A stretch of 64,000 nt of DNA, from the NCBI RefSeq assembly GCF_000739895.2, contig NZ_BBJS01000013.1, positions 1-64,000 on the forward strand, read 5' to 3'. Within the stretch, counting starts at the first letter, position 1; each line of letters opens with the position of its first letter. The DNA comes from Sphingomonas paucimobilis NBRC 13935. GTDB taxonomy: Bacteria > Pseudomonadota > Alphaproteobacteria > Sphingomonadales > Sphingomonadaceae. Shown piece by piece: positions 54,696 to 63,647 of the stretch. The notes below the pieces were generated by a model, which made no database searches, had not been told where the DNA came from, and worked only from the letters and a program-made list of their open reading frames with translations. The position numbers were made by a program, and so were the translations under genes.

Positions 54696-55772
54696 ATGAA
54701 AGCGTTGCGTTTTCATGCCGCCAAGGATCTGCGGATCGAGGATATTGCCGAACCCGATCGCCAGCCGCCGCCGGGGCAGGTGCTGGTGCGCAACCGCTTC
54801 GTCGGGATTTGCGGCACCGATCTGCACGAATATTCCTATGGCCCGATCTTCGTGCCGACGACGCCGCATCCCTTCACCGGCGTGTCCGGGCCGCAGATTT
54901 TGGGGCATGAGTTCGGCGGCGTGGTCGAGGCGGTGGGCGCGGGCGTCACGCTCGTGAAGCCGGGCGACCGCGTGTCGATCCAGCCGCTCATCATGCCGCG
55001 TGCGGGTGATTATTATGCGTCGCGCGGCCTGTTCCATCTGAGCGATCAGATCGCGCTGGTCGGACTGAGCTGGAAATGGGGTGGCATGGGTGAGTATGCC
55101 ACGGTCAACGAATATAATGTCGTCCCCATCCCGGATGCGATGACGGACGAGGAAGCGGCGCTGGTCGAGCCGACGGCGGTCGCGGTCTATTCCGTCGATC
55201 GTGGCGGCGTGAAGGCCGGCAACAGCGTCCTGATCACCGGCGCCGGACCGATCGGGATGCTGACCATGCTGGCGGCAAAGGCGGCGGGCGCCACGACCTT
55301 GTTCCTGTCCGACGTCAATGACGAACGCCTGGCCTTCGCTCGCCGCATCATGCCCGGGGTGACCACGATCAATCCGACCCGCGACGATGTCGGCAGGGTC
55401 GTGCGCGACGGCACCGAGGGCAAGGTCGGCTGCGACGTGGCCATCGAATGCGTCGGCAACGAACATGCGCTGAAGGCCTGCGTCGATGCCGTGCGCAAGC
55501 AGGGCGTTGTCGTGCAGACCGGACTGCACCCGCACGAGAACCCGCTGGATTGGTTCCAGGTGACCTTCAAGGACATCGAGATCCGCGGCGCCTGGGCCTA
55601 CCCAACGCATTACTGGCCACGCGTGATCCGCCTCATCGCCAGCGGCGCGATACCCGCCAAACAGATCGTCACGCGGCGTATCAAGCTGAACGACGCGGTC
55701 GGCGAGGGGTTCGACGCGCTGCTCGATCCCGCAGGCAAGCATCTGAAAATCTTGATCGCGCTCGAGGCCTGA
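54696..55772 (+). CDS. Medium-chain dehydrogenase, 2,3-butanediol dehydrogenase-like
   Basis: A 358-residue zinc-type dehydrogenase. The catalytic ligands are present (FVGICGTDLHEY, LGHEFGGVVEAVG, and VEPTAVAVYSV as in butanediol dehydrogenases), as is the NAD-binding GAGPIGMLT near residue 180. The structural-zinc lobe, where relatives have four cysteines, reads PLIMPRAGDYYASRGLFH and has none, so structural zinc is lost. ATG 54696 has a GAAGGAG site. It is the first gene of a sigma-54 operon with an outer-membrane channel, an SDR and a flavin monooxygenase. The substrate is probably a secondary alcohol or diol. Confidence 0.88.
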   Translation: MKALRFHAAKDLRIEDIAEPDRQPPPGQVLVRNRFVGICGTDLHEYSYGPIFVPTTPHPFTGVSGPQILGHEFGGVVEAVGAGVTLVKPGDRVSIQPLIMPRAGDYYASRGLFHLSDQIALVGLSWKWGGMGEYATVNEYNVVPIPDAMTDEEAALVEPTAVAVYSVDRGGVKAGNSVLITGAGPIGMLTMLAAKAAGATTLFLSDVNDERLAFARRIMPGVTTINPTRDDVGRVVRDGTEGKVGCDVAIECVGNEHALKACVDAVRKQGVVVQTGLHPHENPLDWFQVTFKDIEIRGAWAYPTHYWPRVIRLIASGAIPAKQIVTRRIKLNDAVGEGFDALLDPAGKHLKILIALEA

Positions 55773-55820
55773 CCCCGGCGATCCGCCCGTCAGAGGCGGC
55801 GCCATAGAGAGGATCAATCC

Positions 55821-56687
55821 ATGTACAGCTACCAGCGGCTTGCCGCCGGGGCCGGACTGGCGTTCGTGGCGATCGCGCCGACGTCGGCCTCGGCCCGCGA
55901 CATCACCTTCGCGGTCATCGGGCCCCAGGAATATAATCTTCCGACCAATGGCTTCAAACCATTCGACGTCGCGGTCCAATATATCGAGTATGACAGCAGC
56001 GGACGCAGCTTCGACGACCGTGGACACGAGATCACGGGGCCGCATCAGACGCTGGTCGTCGGCCTGTCCAAATATGTTCATTTCTGGACGTTCAAGGGAC
56101 TGCCCGACGTCGGTTTCGCCTGGGAATATATCCAGCCTGAGGTTCGCCTTACCGGCCCGGGGTTGAAGGCGAGCGGCTTCGGCGATCCTCTGACCGGGCC
56201 GGCGGTGTGGATCAAACCCTCGAAGAACACCACGCTGGGTTTCCAGACTTTCGCGAGCATCCCGATCGGGGCGAGCGAGGTGACCAACAATTACTGGGCG
56301 AACTTCAGCTCGATATTCTTCGACTGGCAGGGCAGGCGCCTTGCATTCACCGGCGATGCGGGCGTGATCCTGCGCGGCAATCGTCATGACGGTCGGCTGC
56401 CCGATGTGGACGAGGGCAACAGCTTCCATGCCAATGGCCGCCTGAGCCTGAAGACGGGCACCCGGTTCGAGCCATTCGTCGCGGCCGACTGGCAGGGCAA
56501 CGCGCATAGCCGCATCGGTGGCACGGTAGTGCCGCTGTCGTCGGGCCATGACACCGCTCTGGGCACCGGCGTGCTGGTGGGGCTGGGGGACAAGTTCTCG
56601 CTGACCGCACGCTATTCACGCAGCATCGAGGGGCGCAACGTGCCGATCACCAACGCCGCCTATGTGAAGCTCGCGCTCGTCTTCTGA
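55821..56687 (+). CDS. Outer-membrane channel, phenol MetA-pathway (SphA-like) type
   Basis: A 288-residue protein with a signal peptide (cleavage near ASARD, about residue 26) followed by alternating beta strands and a C-terminal aromatic residue (LALVF), as in 12-stranded barrel channels. The sequence style (FWTFKGLPDVGFAWEY, LSKYVHFW) matches the PF13557 transporter group found in aromatic-degradation operons. It starts after GAGAGGATC and lies 48 bases after the dehydrogenase. It probably admits a hydrophobic substrate. Confidence 0.75.
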   Translation: MYSYQRLAAGAGLAFVAIAPTSASARDITFAVIGPQEYNLPTNGFKPFDVAVQYIEYDSSGRSFDDRGHEITGPHQTLVVGLSKYVHFWTFKGLPDVGFAWEYIQPEVRLTGPGLKASGFGDPLTGPAVWIKPSKNTTLGFQTFASIPIGASEVTNNYWANFSSIFFDWQGRRLAFTGDAGVILRGNRHDGRLPDVDEGNSFHANGRLSLKTGTRFEPFVAADWQGNAHSRIGGTVVPLSSGHDTALGTGVLVGLGDKFSLTARYSRSIEGRNVPITNAAYVKLALVF

Positions 56688-56768
56688 GTGCCACGGCTAT
56701 GGCGCGGCGCTCGGCATGCCGCTGGCGAGACCTGTTTTCAAATGAATGAACGATGAGAGGATCGGGAA

Positions 56769-57548
56769 ATGGCCAAGGATCTGTCGAATGTCCGCGCGGT
56801 GGTGACCGGCGCGGGCCAGGGCATCGGCGCCGCCATCGCCAAAGGGCTGGCGGAGGCCGGCGCGCGCGTCGTCATCGCCGACCTCAACGGCGGTAACGCG
56901 CAAAACGTCGCCGACGAGATCGGCGAGCGGGCCTGTGCGACTGCGGTCGACGTGCGCGACCGCGCATCGGTGGCGGCGGCGATCGGCGTCGCAGTGGAGG
57001 CATTTGGCGGCCTCGATGCGATGTTCAACAATGCCGGCATCGCGCAGGTGCGCCCCTTCCTGTCGATCACCGAGGAGGATTTCCGCACCGTCATCGACGT
57101 CAATGCACTGGGCGTGATGATCGGTATGCAGGAGGCGATCAAGGTGATGCTGGAGCAGGGCACCGGCGGGTCGATCGTCAACACCGCCTCGATCGCCGGC
57201 AAGCAGGGCTATGAGCCGCTCGGCCATTATTGTGCGTCGAAATTCGCGGTGGTCGCGCTTACCCAGACTGCCGCACGCGCCTTTGGCAAGGACGGCATTC
57301 GCGTCAACGCCATCTGCCCCGGAGTCGTCGGCACCCCGATGTGGAAGACGATCGACCAGGGCTTTCGCGACAACAAGCTGACGGCGCGCACCGACGAGGC
57401 GTTCGAGACCTTTGCCGCGGGAGCGGTGCTCGGCCGCTCGTCGCAGCCGGAGGATATGGTCGGCGTCGCACGCTTCCTTGCCTCCGAGGAGAGCGCCTTC
57501 ATGACCGGACAGAGCCTGATGACCGATGGCGGCATGGTCTTCGTCTGA
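56769..57548 (+). CDS. Short-chain dehydrogenase (acetoin/diol dehydrogenase-like)
   Basis: A 259-residue classical SDR with GAGQGIGAAIA (residues 14-24) for NAD, NNAGIAQ near 87, catalytic Ser in NTASIAG (about 140) and YCASK (about 157). The C-terminal LMTDGGMVFV is typical. The ATG has GAGAGGATC at 5 bases. It is the third gene of the sigma-54 operon and may oxidise a second alcohol intermediate or the opposite stereoisomer of the first dehydrogenase's substrate. Confidence 0.9.
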   Translation: MAKDLSNVRAVVTGAGQGIGAAIAKGLAEAGARVVIADLNGGNAQNVADEIGERACATAVDVRDRASVAAAIGVAVEAFGGLDAMFNNAGIAQVRPFLSITEEDFRTVIDVNALGVMIGMQEAIKVMLEQGTGGSIVNTASIAGKQGYEPLGHYCASKFAVVALTQTAARAFGKDGIRVNAICPGVVGTPMWKTIDQGFRDNKLTARTDEAFETFAAGAVLGRSSQPEDMVGVARFLASEESAFMTGQSLMTDGGMVFV

Positions 57549-57584
57549 CCACCCCTGCGCAACGACCATGGAGAGGATCGAGAG

Positions 57585-59411
57585 ATGAACGAGATGACCA
57601 AGGTGGGCGCCACGTCCGCAGCGACCGCCGCAAGGGCGCAGACCGAGCAATGGCTCGCCGCCTTCAACGCCGCGCTGGCGGACGGGGACCCCGATGCCGC
57701 CGCCGCGCTGTTCGCGAATACGAGCTTCTGGCGAGACTTGGTGGCGTTCACCTGGAACCTGACGACCGTCGAGGATCCTGACGGCGTACGTGACATGCTG
57801 GCGGCGACACTGCCCACGCTTGGCAGCGTCATCTTCGAGATCGCGGAAGAGCCGACCGAAGCGGACGGCGTCACCGAGGCGTGGCTGACCTTCGAAACCG
57901 CACAGGGGCGGGGCGAGGCGGTGCTGCGCCTGGTGGACGGCAAGGCCTGGACGTTCCTCACCACGCTGACAGAACTCAAGGGACATGAAGAAGCGAGCGG
58001 CTTTTCCCGCCCCATGGGCGCCGAGCACGGCGTTCAGCGCGGGCGCAAGAGCTGGGCCGAGAAGCGCGCCGACGAGGCGGCGGCGCTGGGCTATGCCGAG
58101 CAACCCTATGTCCTCATCATCGGTGGCGGGCAGGGCGGTATTGCTCTGGGTGCGCGACTGCGCCAGCTCGGCGTTCCGACCATCGTCGTCGACAAGCATG
58201 ACAGGCCGGGGGACCAGTGGCGTCGGCGCTACAAGTCGCTCTGCCTGCACGATCCGGTCTGGTACGACCATCTGCCCTATCTGGAATTTCCCAAGAACTG
58301 GCCGGTCTTCGCCCCCAAGGACAAGATCGGCGACTGGCTAGAAATGTATACCCGGATCATGGAGGTGAATTATTGGTCGCGGACCACCGCCAGGAAGGCG
58401 ATGTTCGATGACACGACGAAGACTTGGACCGTGATCGTCGATCGCGACGGTCGGGAAGTGGTGCTGAAACCGAGGCATCTCGTGCTGGCGACTGGCATGT
58501 CGGGCAAGCCCAACATCCCGACCTTCAAGGGCATGGAGCGTTTTAAGGGCGAACAGCATCATAGTTCGCAGCATCCCGGCCCCGACGCCTATGCGCGCAA
58601 GAAGGTGGCGGTGATTGGGGCGAACAATTCCGCCCACGACATCTGCGCCGCGCTGTGGGAGGCGGGTGCCGATGTGACCATGGTGCAGCGGTCCAGCACG
58701 CACATCCTGCGCTCGGACTCGCTGACCGATATCGTGATGGCGGACCTCTATTCGGAAAAGGCGGTCGCCAACGGCATCACCACGCGCAAGGCCGACATGA
58801 TCTTCGCGTCCTTACCCTATAAGATCATGCATGAGTTCCATGTGCCGGTGTACGACCGGATCAAGGAGCGCGACAAGGACTTCTACGCCGCGCTCGAGCG
58901 AGTGGGCTTCATGCTCGATTTCGGTGCCGATGAATCCGGCCTGTTCATGAAATATCTGCGCCGTGGATCGGGCTATTATATCGACGTCGGCGCATGCGAT
59001 CTGGTCATCGACGGCAGGATCAAGCTGAAGAGCGGCGTCGAGATCGATGAGATCACCGAGACGGCGGTTCGGTTCGTCGACGGGACCGAACTGCCAGCGG
59101 ATCTGATCGTCTATGCCACCGGCTATGGCTCGATGAATGGCTGGGCGGCGGACCTGATCAGCCAGGACGTCGCGGACAAAGTCGGCAAAGTCTGGGGGCT
59201 CGGCTCGGACACGCCCAAGGACCCCGGCCCCTGGGAAGGCGAAGAGCGCAATATGTGGAAGCCGACGCAACAGGAAAACCTCTGGTTTCATGGCGGGAAT
59301 CTCCACCAATCACGCCATTATTCTCTCTATCTCGCGCTGCAATTGAAGGCGCGGATGGAGGGGCTGGAAACCCCCGTCTATGCGCTCCAGCGGGTGCATC
59401 ATCTGAATTGA
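57585..59411 (+). CDS. SnoaL-domain/flavin-containing monooxygenase fusion
   Basis: A 608-residue protein. Residues 1-140 look like a SnoaL/NTF2-type domain (TEQWLAAFNAALADGD, AWTFLTTLTEL). The rest is a two-Rossmann flavin monooxygenase with FAD motif GGGQGGIALGARL (about 184), a FKGEQHHSSQHPG signature close to the FMO/Baeyer-Villiger FxGxxxHxxx(W/Y/D) pattern, and the NADPH motif VIGANNSAHDI. The ATG has GAGAGGATC upstream. As the last gene of the operon it could insert oxygen into a ketone produced by the dehydrogenases. No lactonase or esterase is present next to it. Confidence 0.85.
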   Translation: MNEMTKVGATSAATAARAQTEQWLAAFNAALADGDPDAAAALFANTSFWRDLVAFTWNLTTVEDPDGVRDMLAATLPTLGSVIFEIAEEPTEADGVTEAWLTFETAQGRGEAVLRLVDGKAWTFLTTLTELKGHEEASGFSRPMGAEHGVQRGRKSWAEKRADEAAALGYAEQPYVLIIGGGQGGIALGARLRQLGVPTIVVDKHDRPGDQWRRRYKSLCLHDPVWYDHLPYLEFPKNWPVFAPKDKIGDWLEMYTRIMEVNYWSRTTARKAMFDDTTKTWTVIVDRDGREVVLKPRHLVLATGMSGKPNIPTFKGMERFKGEQHHSSQHPGPDAYARKKVAVIGANNSAHDICAALWEAGADVTMVQRSSTHILRSDSLTDIVMADLYSEKAVANGITTRKADMIFASLPYKIMHEFHVPVYDRIKERDKDFYAALERVGFMLDFGADESGLFMKYLRRGSGYYIDVGACDLVIDGRIKLKSGVEIDEITETAVRFVDGTELPADLIVYATGYGSMNGWAADLISQDVADKVGKVWGLGSDTPKDPGPWEGEERNMWKPTQQENLWFHGGNLHQSRHYSLYLALQLKARMEGLETPVYALQRVHHLN

Positions 59412-59443
59412 GTGGTGTTTCCTGCCCCCCAGGAGAGATCATT

Positions 59444-59512
59444 GTGGTGGAGCGGCGCTTTCGAGCCTGAGAGCGAGCTCGGCATGGAACCCATCGCCGC
59501 TCCGCTCACCAC
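59444..59512. other. Long imperfect inverted repeat after the monooxygenase gene
   Basis: GTGGTGGAGCGGCG near 59444 is mirrored by CGCCGCTCCGCTCACCAC ending at 59512. They differ by a four-base insertion and can fold into a long hairpin with about a 37-base loop. It lies in the 283-base gap between the sigma-54 operon and chrB and may end transcription or be the relic of a mobile element. Confidence 0.3.
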
Positions 59513-59694
59513 GACTAAGTGACAGGAAAACCGCTAGGGTCCGATAACTGGAACCAATGCGGTGTCGTGCAAGCCATTTGACGGGATTTGAAGCGGCCAA
59601 CCATTGGTAGTGGTACCCTGTCGAGTTGGCGGTGTTACATAAAGCAGCGACCAATCATCGGAGCATCGCGTCCCCATCGCATCAAGGACGCTCC

Positions 59695-60504
59695 ATGCCC
59701 GCGCCACATGCCATCACGCCCGAAAAGCTGTCACGCCTGGTCGGCACCGCCCATTGTCCGCGCATCCTGGACCTGCGGAATGCGCCCGAACGCATCATCC
59801 CCGGCGCCGTGACCGGTGTCCAGTGCGGCGGAGCGACGGACAAATCGGTCATCGTCGTCGACCAGGAGGGGGGGACTATGGCGATCGCCGCGGCGGCGGT
59901 CCTGCGCAGCGATGGTATCGCCGCTGAAACCCTCGAGGGCGGCCACGCGGCGTGGCAGGCGGCCGGTCTTCCAATGCTGTCGCCCGCGCATCTGCCGCCC
60001 CGCCATGCCGATGGCCGGACCTGGTGGGTGACGCGGTCGCGGCCCAAGGTCGACCGTATCGCCTGTCGCTGGCTGATCCGCCGCTTCGTGGATCCGGATG
60101 CGCGCTTCCTCTTCGTCCCGCCGTCGGAGATGCTGGCCGTTGCCGAGCGCGAGCAGGCCGAGCCGTTTGACATCGCCGATCGCTCCGTATTCTGGAGTCA
60201 TCGTGGCGAACGCTGCACTTTCGACATCATGGTCGAGGCGTTCGGGCTGGCCGATCACGCGCCCCTAACACGCCTCGGCGCCATCGTGCGCGGTGCCGAT
60301 ACCGACCGGCTGGATACCGCGCCGGAGGCCGCCGGCCTACTCGCCATATCGCTGGGCCTGTCGCGCATTCACGGCGACGACCATGCCCAACTCGATGCTG
60401 GCATGATCGTCTATGAAGCGCTCTATCGCTGGGCGCGCGACGCGCACGCCGAAGGGCACGACTGGTCGTCGCATCAGCCCTCCCACGCACGGATGTCGGC
60501 GTGA
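59695..60504 (+). CDS. chrB: Chromate resistance protein, rhodanese-ChrB_C type
   Basis: A 269-residue protein. Residues 1-100 form a rhodanese-like domain (RLVGTAHCPRILDLRNAPERIIPGA, GGHAAWQAAGLP). The C-terminal half is the ChrB_C chromate-resistance domain, with TRSRPKVDRIACRWLIRRFVDPDA, TFDIMVEAFGL and GDDHAQLDAGMIVYEALY. The usual DNA-binding N-terminus of ChrB regulators is absent, so it is not the operon's repressor. ATG 59695 has an AAGGA site and the gene overlaps chrA by four bases. Confidence 0.85.
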   Translation: MPAPHAITPEKLSRLVGTAHCPRILDLRNAPERIIPGAVTGVQCGGATDKSVIVVDQEGGTMAIAAAAVLRSDGIAAETLEGGHAAWQAAGLPMLSPAHLPPRHADGRTWWVTRSRPKVDRIACRWLIRRFVDPDARFLFVPPSEMLAVAEREQAEPFDIADRSVFWSHRGERCTFDIMVEAFGLADHAPLTRLGAIVRGADTDRLDTAPEAAGLLAISLGLSRIHGDDHAQLDAGMIVYEALYRWARDAHAEGHDWSSHQPSHARMSA

Positions 60505-61898
60505 GCATGGTTGTCGCAGACGGCGCGACGCCATCGCGCCCCGAGCCGGTGACGCTCGGTCAGGCCTTCTGGGTCTGGCTGCGCATCGCCATGCTGTCGT
60601 TCGGCGGTCCGGCCGGGCAGATCGCGGTGATGCACCGCATCCTAGTCGACGAGAAGCGCTGGATCGGCGAGCAACGCTTCCTGCACGCGCTGAACTATTG
60701 CATGCTGCTGCCCGGCCCCGAGGCGCAGCAACTCGCCACCTATATCGGCGGGCTAATGCACCGAACCAAGGGTGGCATCGTTGCCGGCGTGTTGTTCGTG
60801 ATCCCCGGCGCGGTTGCGATCATGGCCTTGAGCTGGGTCTATGTCCTCTATGGCGGCGTCGGCATTATCTCCGCGCTCTTCTTCGGCCTGAAGGCCGCGG
60901 TGCTGGCGGTTGTGCTCCAGGCGGTGGTTCGGATCGGCGGCCGCGCGCTTCGTACGACCCCGGCCAAGGCGCTCGCCGCCATCGCCTTCGTGCTGATCTT
61001 CTTCGTCGATGCGCCTTTTCCATTGATCGTGCTGGGCGCAGGCCTGATCGGTTGGTGGTCCGCCAGGCGCGGCGGCACGGCGTTTCGTGGCGGAAGTCAC
61101 GGTGCATCCAAGAGCGCGGTCGTTGCCGACGCCGACACGCTGCTTGGCGAGGAGCTGCCGGCCCATGCCCGACCGAGCGGGGCGGAAACGATCCGCACGG
61201 CCCTGATCTGGCTCGCGCTCTGGTTGCTGCCCGTCGCCGCCTTGCTGATCGCGCTCGGCCCCGACGACGTGTTCAGCCGCATTGCGACCTTCTTCTCGAC
61301 GATGGTGATGGTGACGTTCGGCGGCGCCTATGCCGTGCTCGCCTATGTCGCGCAGCAGGCCGTCGAGACCTATGGCTGGTTGGGGCCGAAGGAAATGCTG
61401 GATGGCCTCGGCATGGCGGAGACGACGCCGGGGCCGCTGATCATGGTCCTGCAATTCGTCGGCTTCCTCGGGGTCTGTCGCGATGCCGCCGGATTGCCGC
61501 CGCTGGTGGCCGGAACGCTCGGCGGGCTGCTGGCGACTTGGGTGACGTTCGTGCCGTGCTTCCTGTGGATTTTCCTCGGCGCTCCCTTCATCGAGCAGTT
61601 GCGCGGCAATGCCGCCGTGGCCGGCGCACTCTCGGCGATCACCGCAGCCGTGGTCGGCGTGGTCCTCAACTTGGCCGTCTGGTTCGCGATGCATACCCTG
61701 TTCCACCGGACGATAGCAGTTTTGGCGGGGCCGCTCCGCTTCGAAGCGCCGGTGCCGAACAGCATCCATCCGGCGGCACTCGTCCTGTCGCTGGGCGCGG
61801 CCTATGCCATCTTCATGACCCGGGCCGGCGTCATCACGACCTTGCTCGCCACCGCAGCGGCCGGGCTCGCGCTCCACGCTTTCGGTGCACTTCGGTGA
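60501..61898 (+). CDS. chrA: Chromate efflux transporter
   Basis: A 465-residue ChrA with two homologous CHR halves and about 10-12 membrane segments. The signature LLPGPEAQQLATYIG is in the first half and TTPGPLIMVLQFVGF in the second, and FGGPAGQI/FGGAYAV precede them. It starts with GTG inside the chrB stop (GTGA), so the two are coupled. It exports chromate. Confidence 0.93.
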   Translation: MSMVVADGATPSRPEPVTLGQAFWVWLRIAMLSFGGPAGQIAVMHRILVDEKRWIGEQRFLHALNYCMLLPGPEAQQLATYIGGLMHRTKGGIVAGVLFVIPGAVAIMALSWVYVLYGGVGIISALFFGLKAAVLAVVLQAVVRIGGRALRTTPAKALAAIAFVLIFFVDAPFPLIVLGAGLIGWWSARRGGTAFRGGSHGASKSAVVADADTLLGEELPAHARPSGAETIRTALIWLALWLLPVAALLIALGPDDVFSRIATFFSTMVMVTFGGAYAVLAYVAQQAVETYGWLGPKEMLDGLGMAETTPGPLIMVLQFVGFLGVCRDAAGLPPLVAGTLGGLLATWVTFVPCFLWIFLGAPFIEQLRGNAAVAGALSAITAAVVGVVLNLAVWFAMHTLFHRTIAVLAGPLRFEAPVPNSIHPAALVLSLGAAYAIFMTRAGVITTLLATAAAGLALHAFGALR

Positions 61899-62002
61899 GG
61901 TCGGCTGGTTGATCCAGATGATGGTGATCCGGACTGATCGGGATTAGCCTCGGTCCCAAGACCAGAAGCGGAAAGCCGCATCGACCGGAAATTGGGGGGG
62001 CT

Positions 62003-62983
62003 ATGATCGAAGAGAATATCCTGCTCCGGATGATGTCCGGGCGGCGGCATGGTGTCATTGCGCGCTACGCCGCCAGCGCATTGATCGTCTCGCTCACCGC
62101 CCTACTGCGCTATTCGCTCGAAGGAGCGCTCCACAATTTCCCCATCCTGCTCTTCTACCCCGCCGTCTTCCTTTGCGCGCTGGTATTCGATCGTGGCTCA
62201 GGGTTTTTCGCGACGATTTTGAGCGCTTTCCTCGCCGCCTATCTGTTCATCGAGCCGCGTTTCTCGCTGCGGATCGGCGGCGAGAATGCGATCGCGGTCG
62301 GCATCTTCGTCCTCATCGGCTTCACCATGTCGGCGACGACGGAGATGCTGCGGCAGACGATCGCCAGACTGGATGAGAGCGAGCGGGCGAAGGCGCTGCT
62401 GTTGCAGGAACTGGCGCACCGGACGAAGAACGACCTTGCGATCATCAGTTCGGCAATCCAGTTGCAGAGCCGCGCCTCCTCCCATCCGGAGGTGCGCGAG
62501 GCTCTGGACGCCGCCAATGCGCGCGTCTTGGTCGTCGCACGGGCGCAGGAACGGCTGCGCGGTGACGGCGATGGCGGGCGCGTCGACTTGGCTGAGTATA
62601 TCGCGACCTTGTGTCAGGGGCTGGGCGACCTGCTTCGTGATGTCCGACCGATCGCGGTGCGGGTGACGTGCGACGCGATCGACGTGCCCAGTTCGGTGGC
62701 GATCCATGTCGGCCTGATCGTCAACGAACTGGTGACCAACAGCCTCAAATATGCCTATCCCGGCGAGCGCGGCGGCGTCATCAACGTCACTGTCGCGTGC
62801 GCCGGACCTGAGATGACCGTCATCGTGAAGGACGACGGTGTCGGATGCCCGGACGGTGTCGAGCCCGGACTAGGCTCCAGGCTCGTCCGGCTGCTCGCCA
62901 AGCAGATGGGCGGAAGCGTGCGGCACGAGTCGGTCGACAAGGGCTTTTGCACGCACGTCACCCTCAGCGAACCGGGTCTCTGA
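62003..62983 (+). CDS. Membrane histidine kinase (DUF4118 + HisKA_2)
   Basis: A 326-residue sensor kinase. Three to four hydrophobic segments in residues 20-115 match the KdpD-like DUF4118 sensor (FYPAVFLCALVFDRGSG). The phosphoacceptor H-box is QELAHRTKNDLAII near residue 140, followed by a HisKA_2-type ATPase with NELVTNSLKYAYP and DDGVGC. This kinase class feeds single-domain or PhyR-type response regulators of alphaproteobacterial stress signalling. No partner regulator is adjacent. ATG 62003 follows a G-rich stretch. Confidence 0.88.
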   Translation: MIEENILLRMMSGRRHGVIARYAASALIVSLTALLRYSLEGALHNFPILLFYPAVFLCALVFDRGSGFFATILSAFLAAYLFIEPRFSLRIGGENAIAVGIFVLIGFTMSATTEMLRQTIARLDESERAKALLLQELAHRTKNDLAIISSAIQLQSRASSHPEVREALDAANARVLVVARAQERLRGDGDGGRVDLAEYIATLCQGLGDLLRDVRPIAVRVTCDAIDVPSSVAIHVGLIVNELVTNSLKYAYPGERGGVINVTVACAGPEMTVIVKDDGVGCPDGVEPGLGSRLVRLLAKQMGGSVRHESVDKGFCTHVTLSEPGL

Positions 62984-63551
62984 TAGGGGAGGAAGAGGTG
63001 ACGGACGCTTTGGCACGCCTCGTCATCCGTTTCCCTGAGACTTGGCATCGAGGCGGACCGGCGGTCGACCTCGATCATCGCGTATCCCATGGTCGGCACA
63101 ACGCGAGGCGACAGCGCGGTCCATGCCTGTCGTCCGCTGATATAATCATCGGTGCGTTCGCAGCGCACGGCCATGCCGCCCGCCTCAAGCCTATGGATCG
63201 CCGTCATGAAGGTCTGCCGCATCGCCCATACGGCTTTGGGCAGCCCGTCTCTACCGCCGCGCCTGGGAAAATGCGCGGCGATCGCCTCGAGTAACAGCGT
63301 CGTGCCTCTTCGAAGAAAGCGACCGGCGCGGAAGCGATCAGGGTCGCATAGCGGTCATGGTCGAGCGCGGTATCGATCAGCGTGACGAGGTCCAGCAGCA
63401 GGAACCCGAACAGCGACATGGCATAGCGCGGATCGTGGAAGCGGAAGTAGAAGAGCAGCAAGTAGAAATGATGCACTTCCTTCGTCGCCGCAAGCGGCGG
63501 GGCGAGGTTGCCGAATTCGCTCATCGCGTTTTCGACACCGACGCCGGGCAT
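62984..63551 (-). pseudogene. Frameshifted membrane-associated protein gene
   Basis: The frame starting at ATG 63551 (overlapping the TGA of a short upstream frame) gives a plausible protein as far as APVAFFEEA, then becomes nonsense. From about 63300 the -1 frame continues with plausible sequence (TTLLLEAIAAHFPRR, AVWAMRQTFMTAIHRLEAGG) until it runs into the antisense of the histidine kinase without a natural stop. This indicates a one-base deletion near 63300-63306 and loss of the 3' end. The protein type is not certain; an ion-channel-like family is possible. A sequencing error could explain the frameshift but not the missing end. Confidence 0.45.
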
Positions 63552-63647
63552 CAGAGCGCCGCACCCAGCGTCAGGCCGAGCGTCCAGAAACTGATCAGCG
63601 ACATGACGATCACCGGCCCGGCAAAGGACAGGATTGCGCCGCGCCGA
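63552..63647 (-). other. Short frame encoding one hydrophobic segment
   Basis: Between two genes on the minus strand a frame without a clear start codon encodes about 30 residues with one membrane-like stretch (SFAGPVIVMSLISFWTLG). It ends in a TGATG overlap with the start of the frameshifted gene. It may be a small membrane protein with an unusual start, or debris. Confidence 0.25.

Noticed and set aside
54447..56549. 700-codon minus-strand frame
   Set aside because: Opposite to the dehydrogenase and channel genes and across the sigma-54 control region; composition is typical of antisense translation in GC-rich DNA.
56697..58271. 524-codon minus-strand frame
   Set aside because: Antisense to an SDR with intact catalytic motifs and to the start of the monooxygenase.
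60413..61912. 499-codon plus-strand frame overlapping chrA
   Set aside because: Arginine/glycine-rich shadow in another frame; the chrA frame has the CHR signatures and membrane helices.
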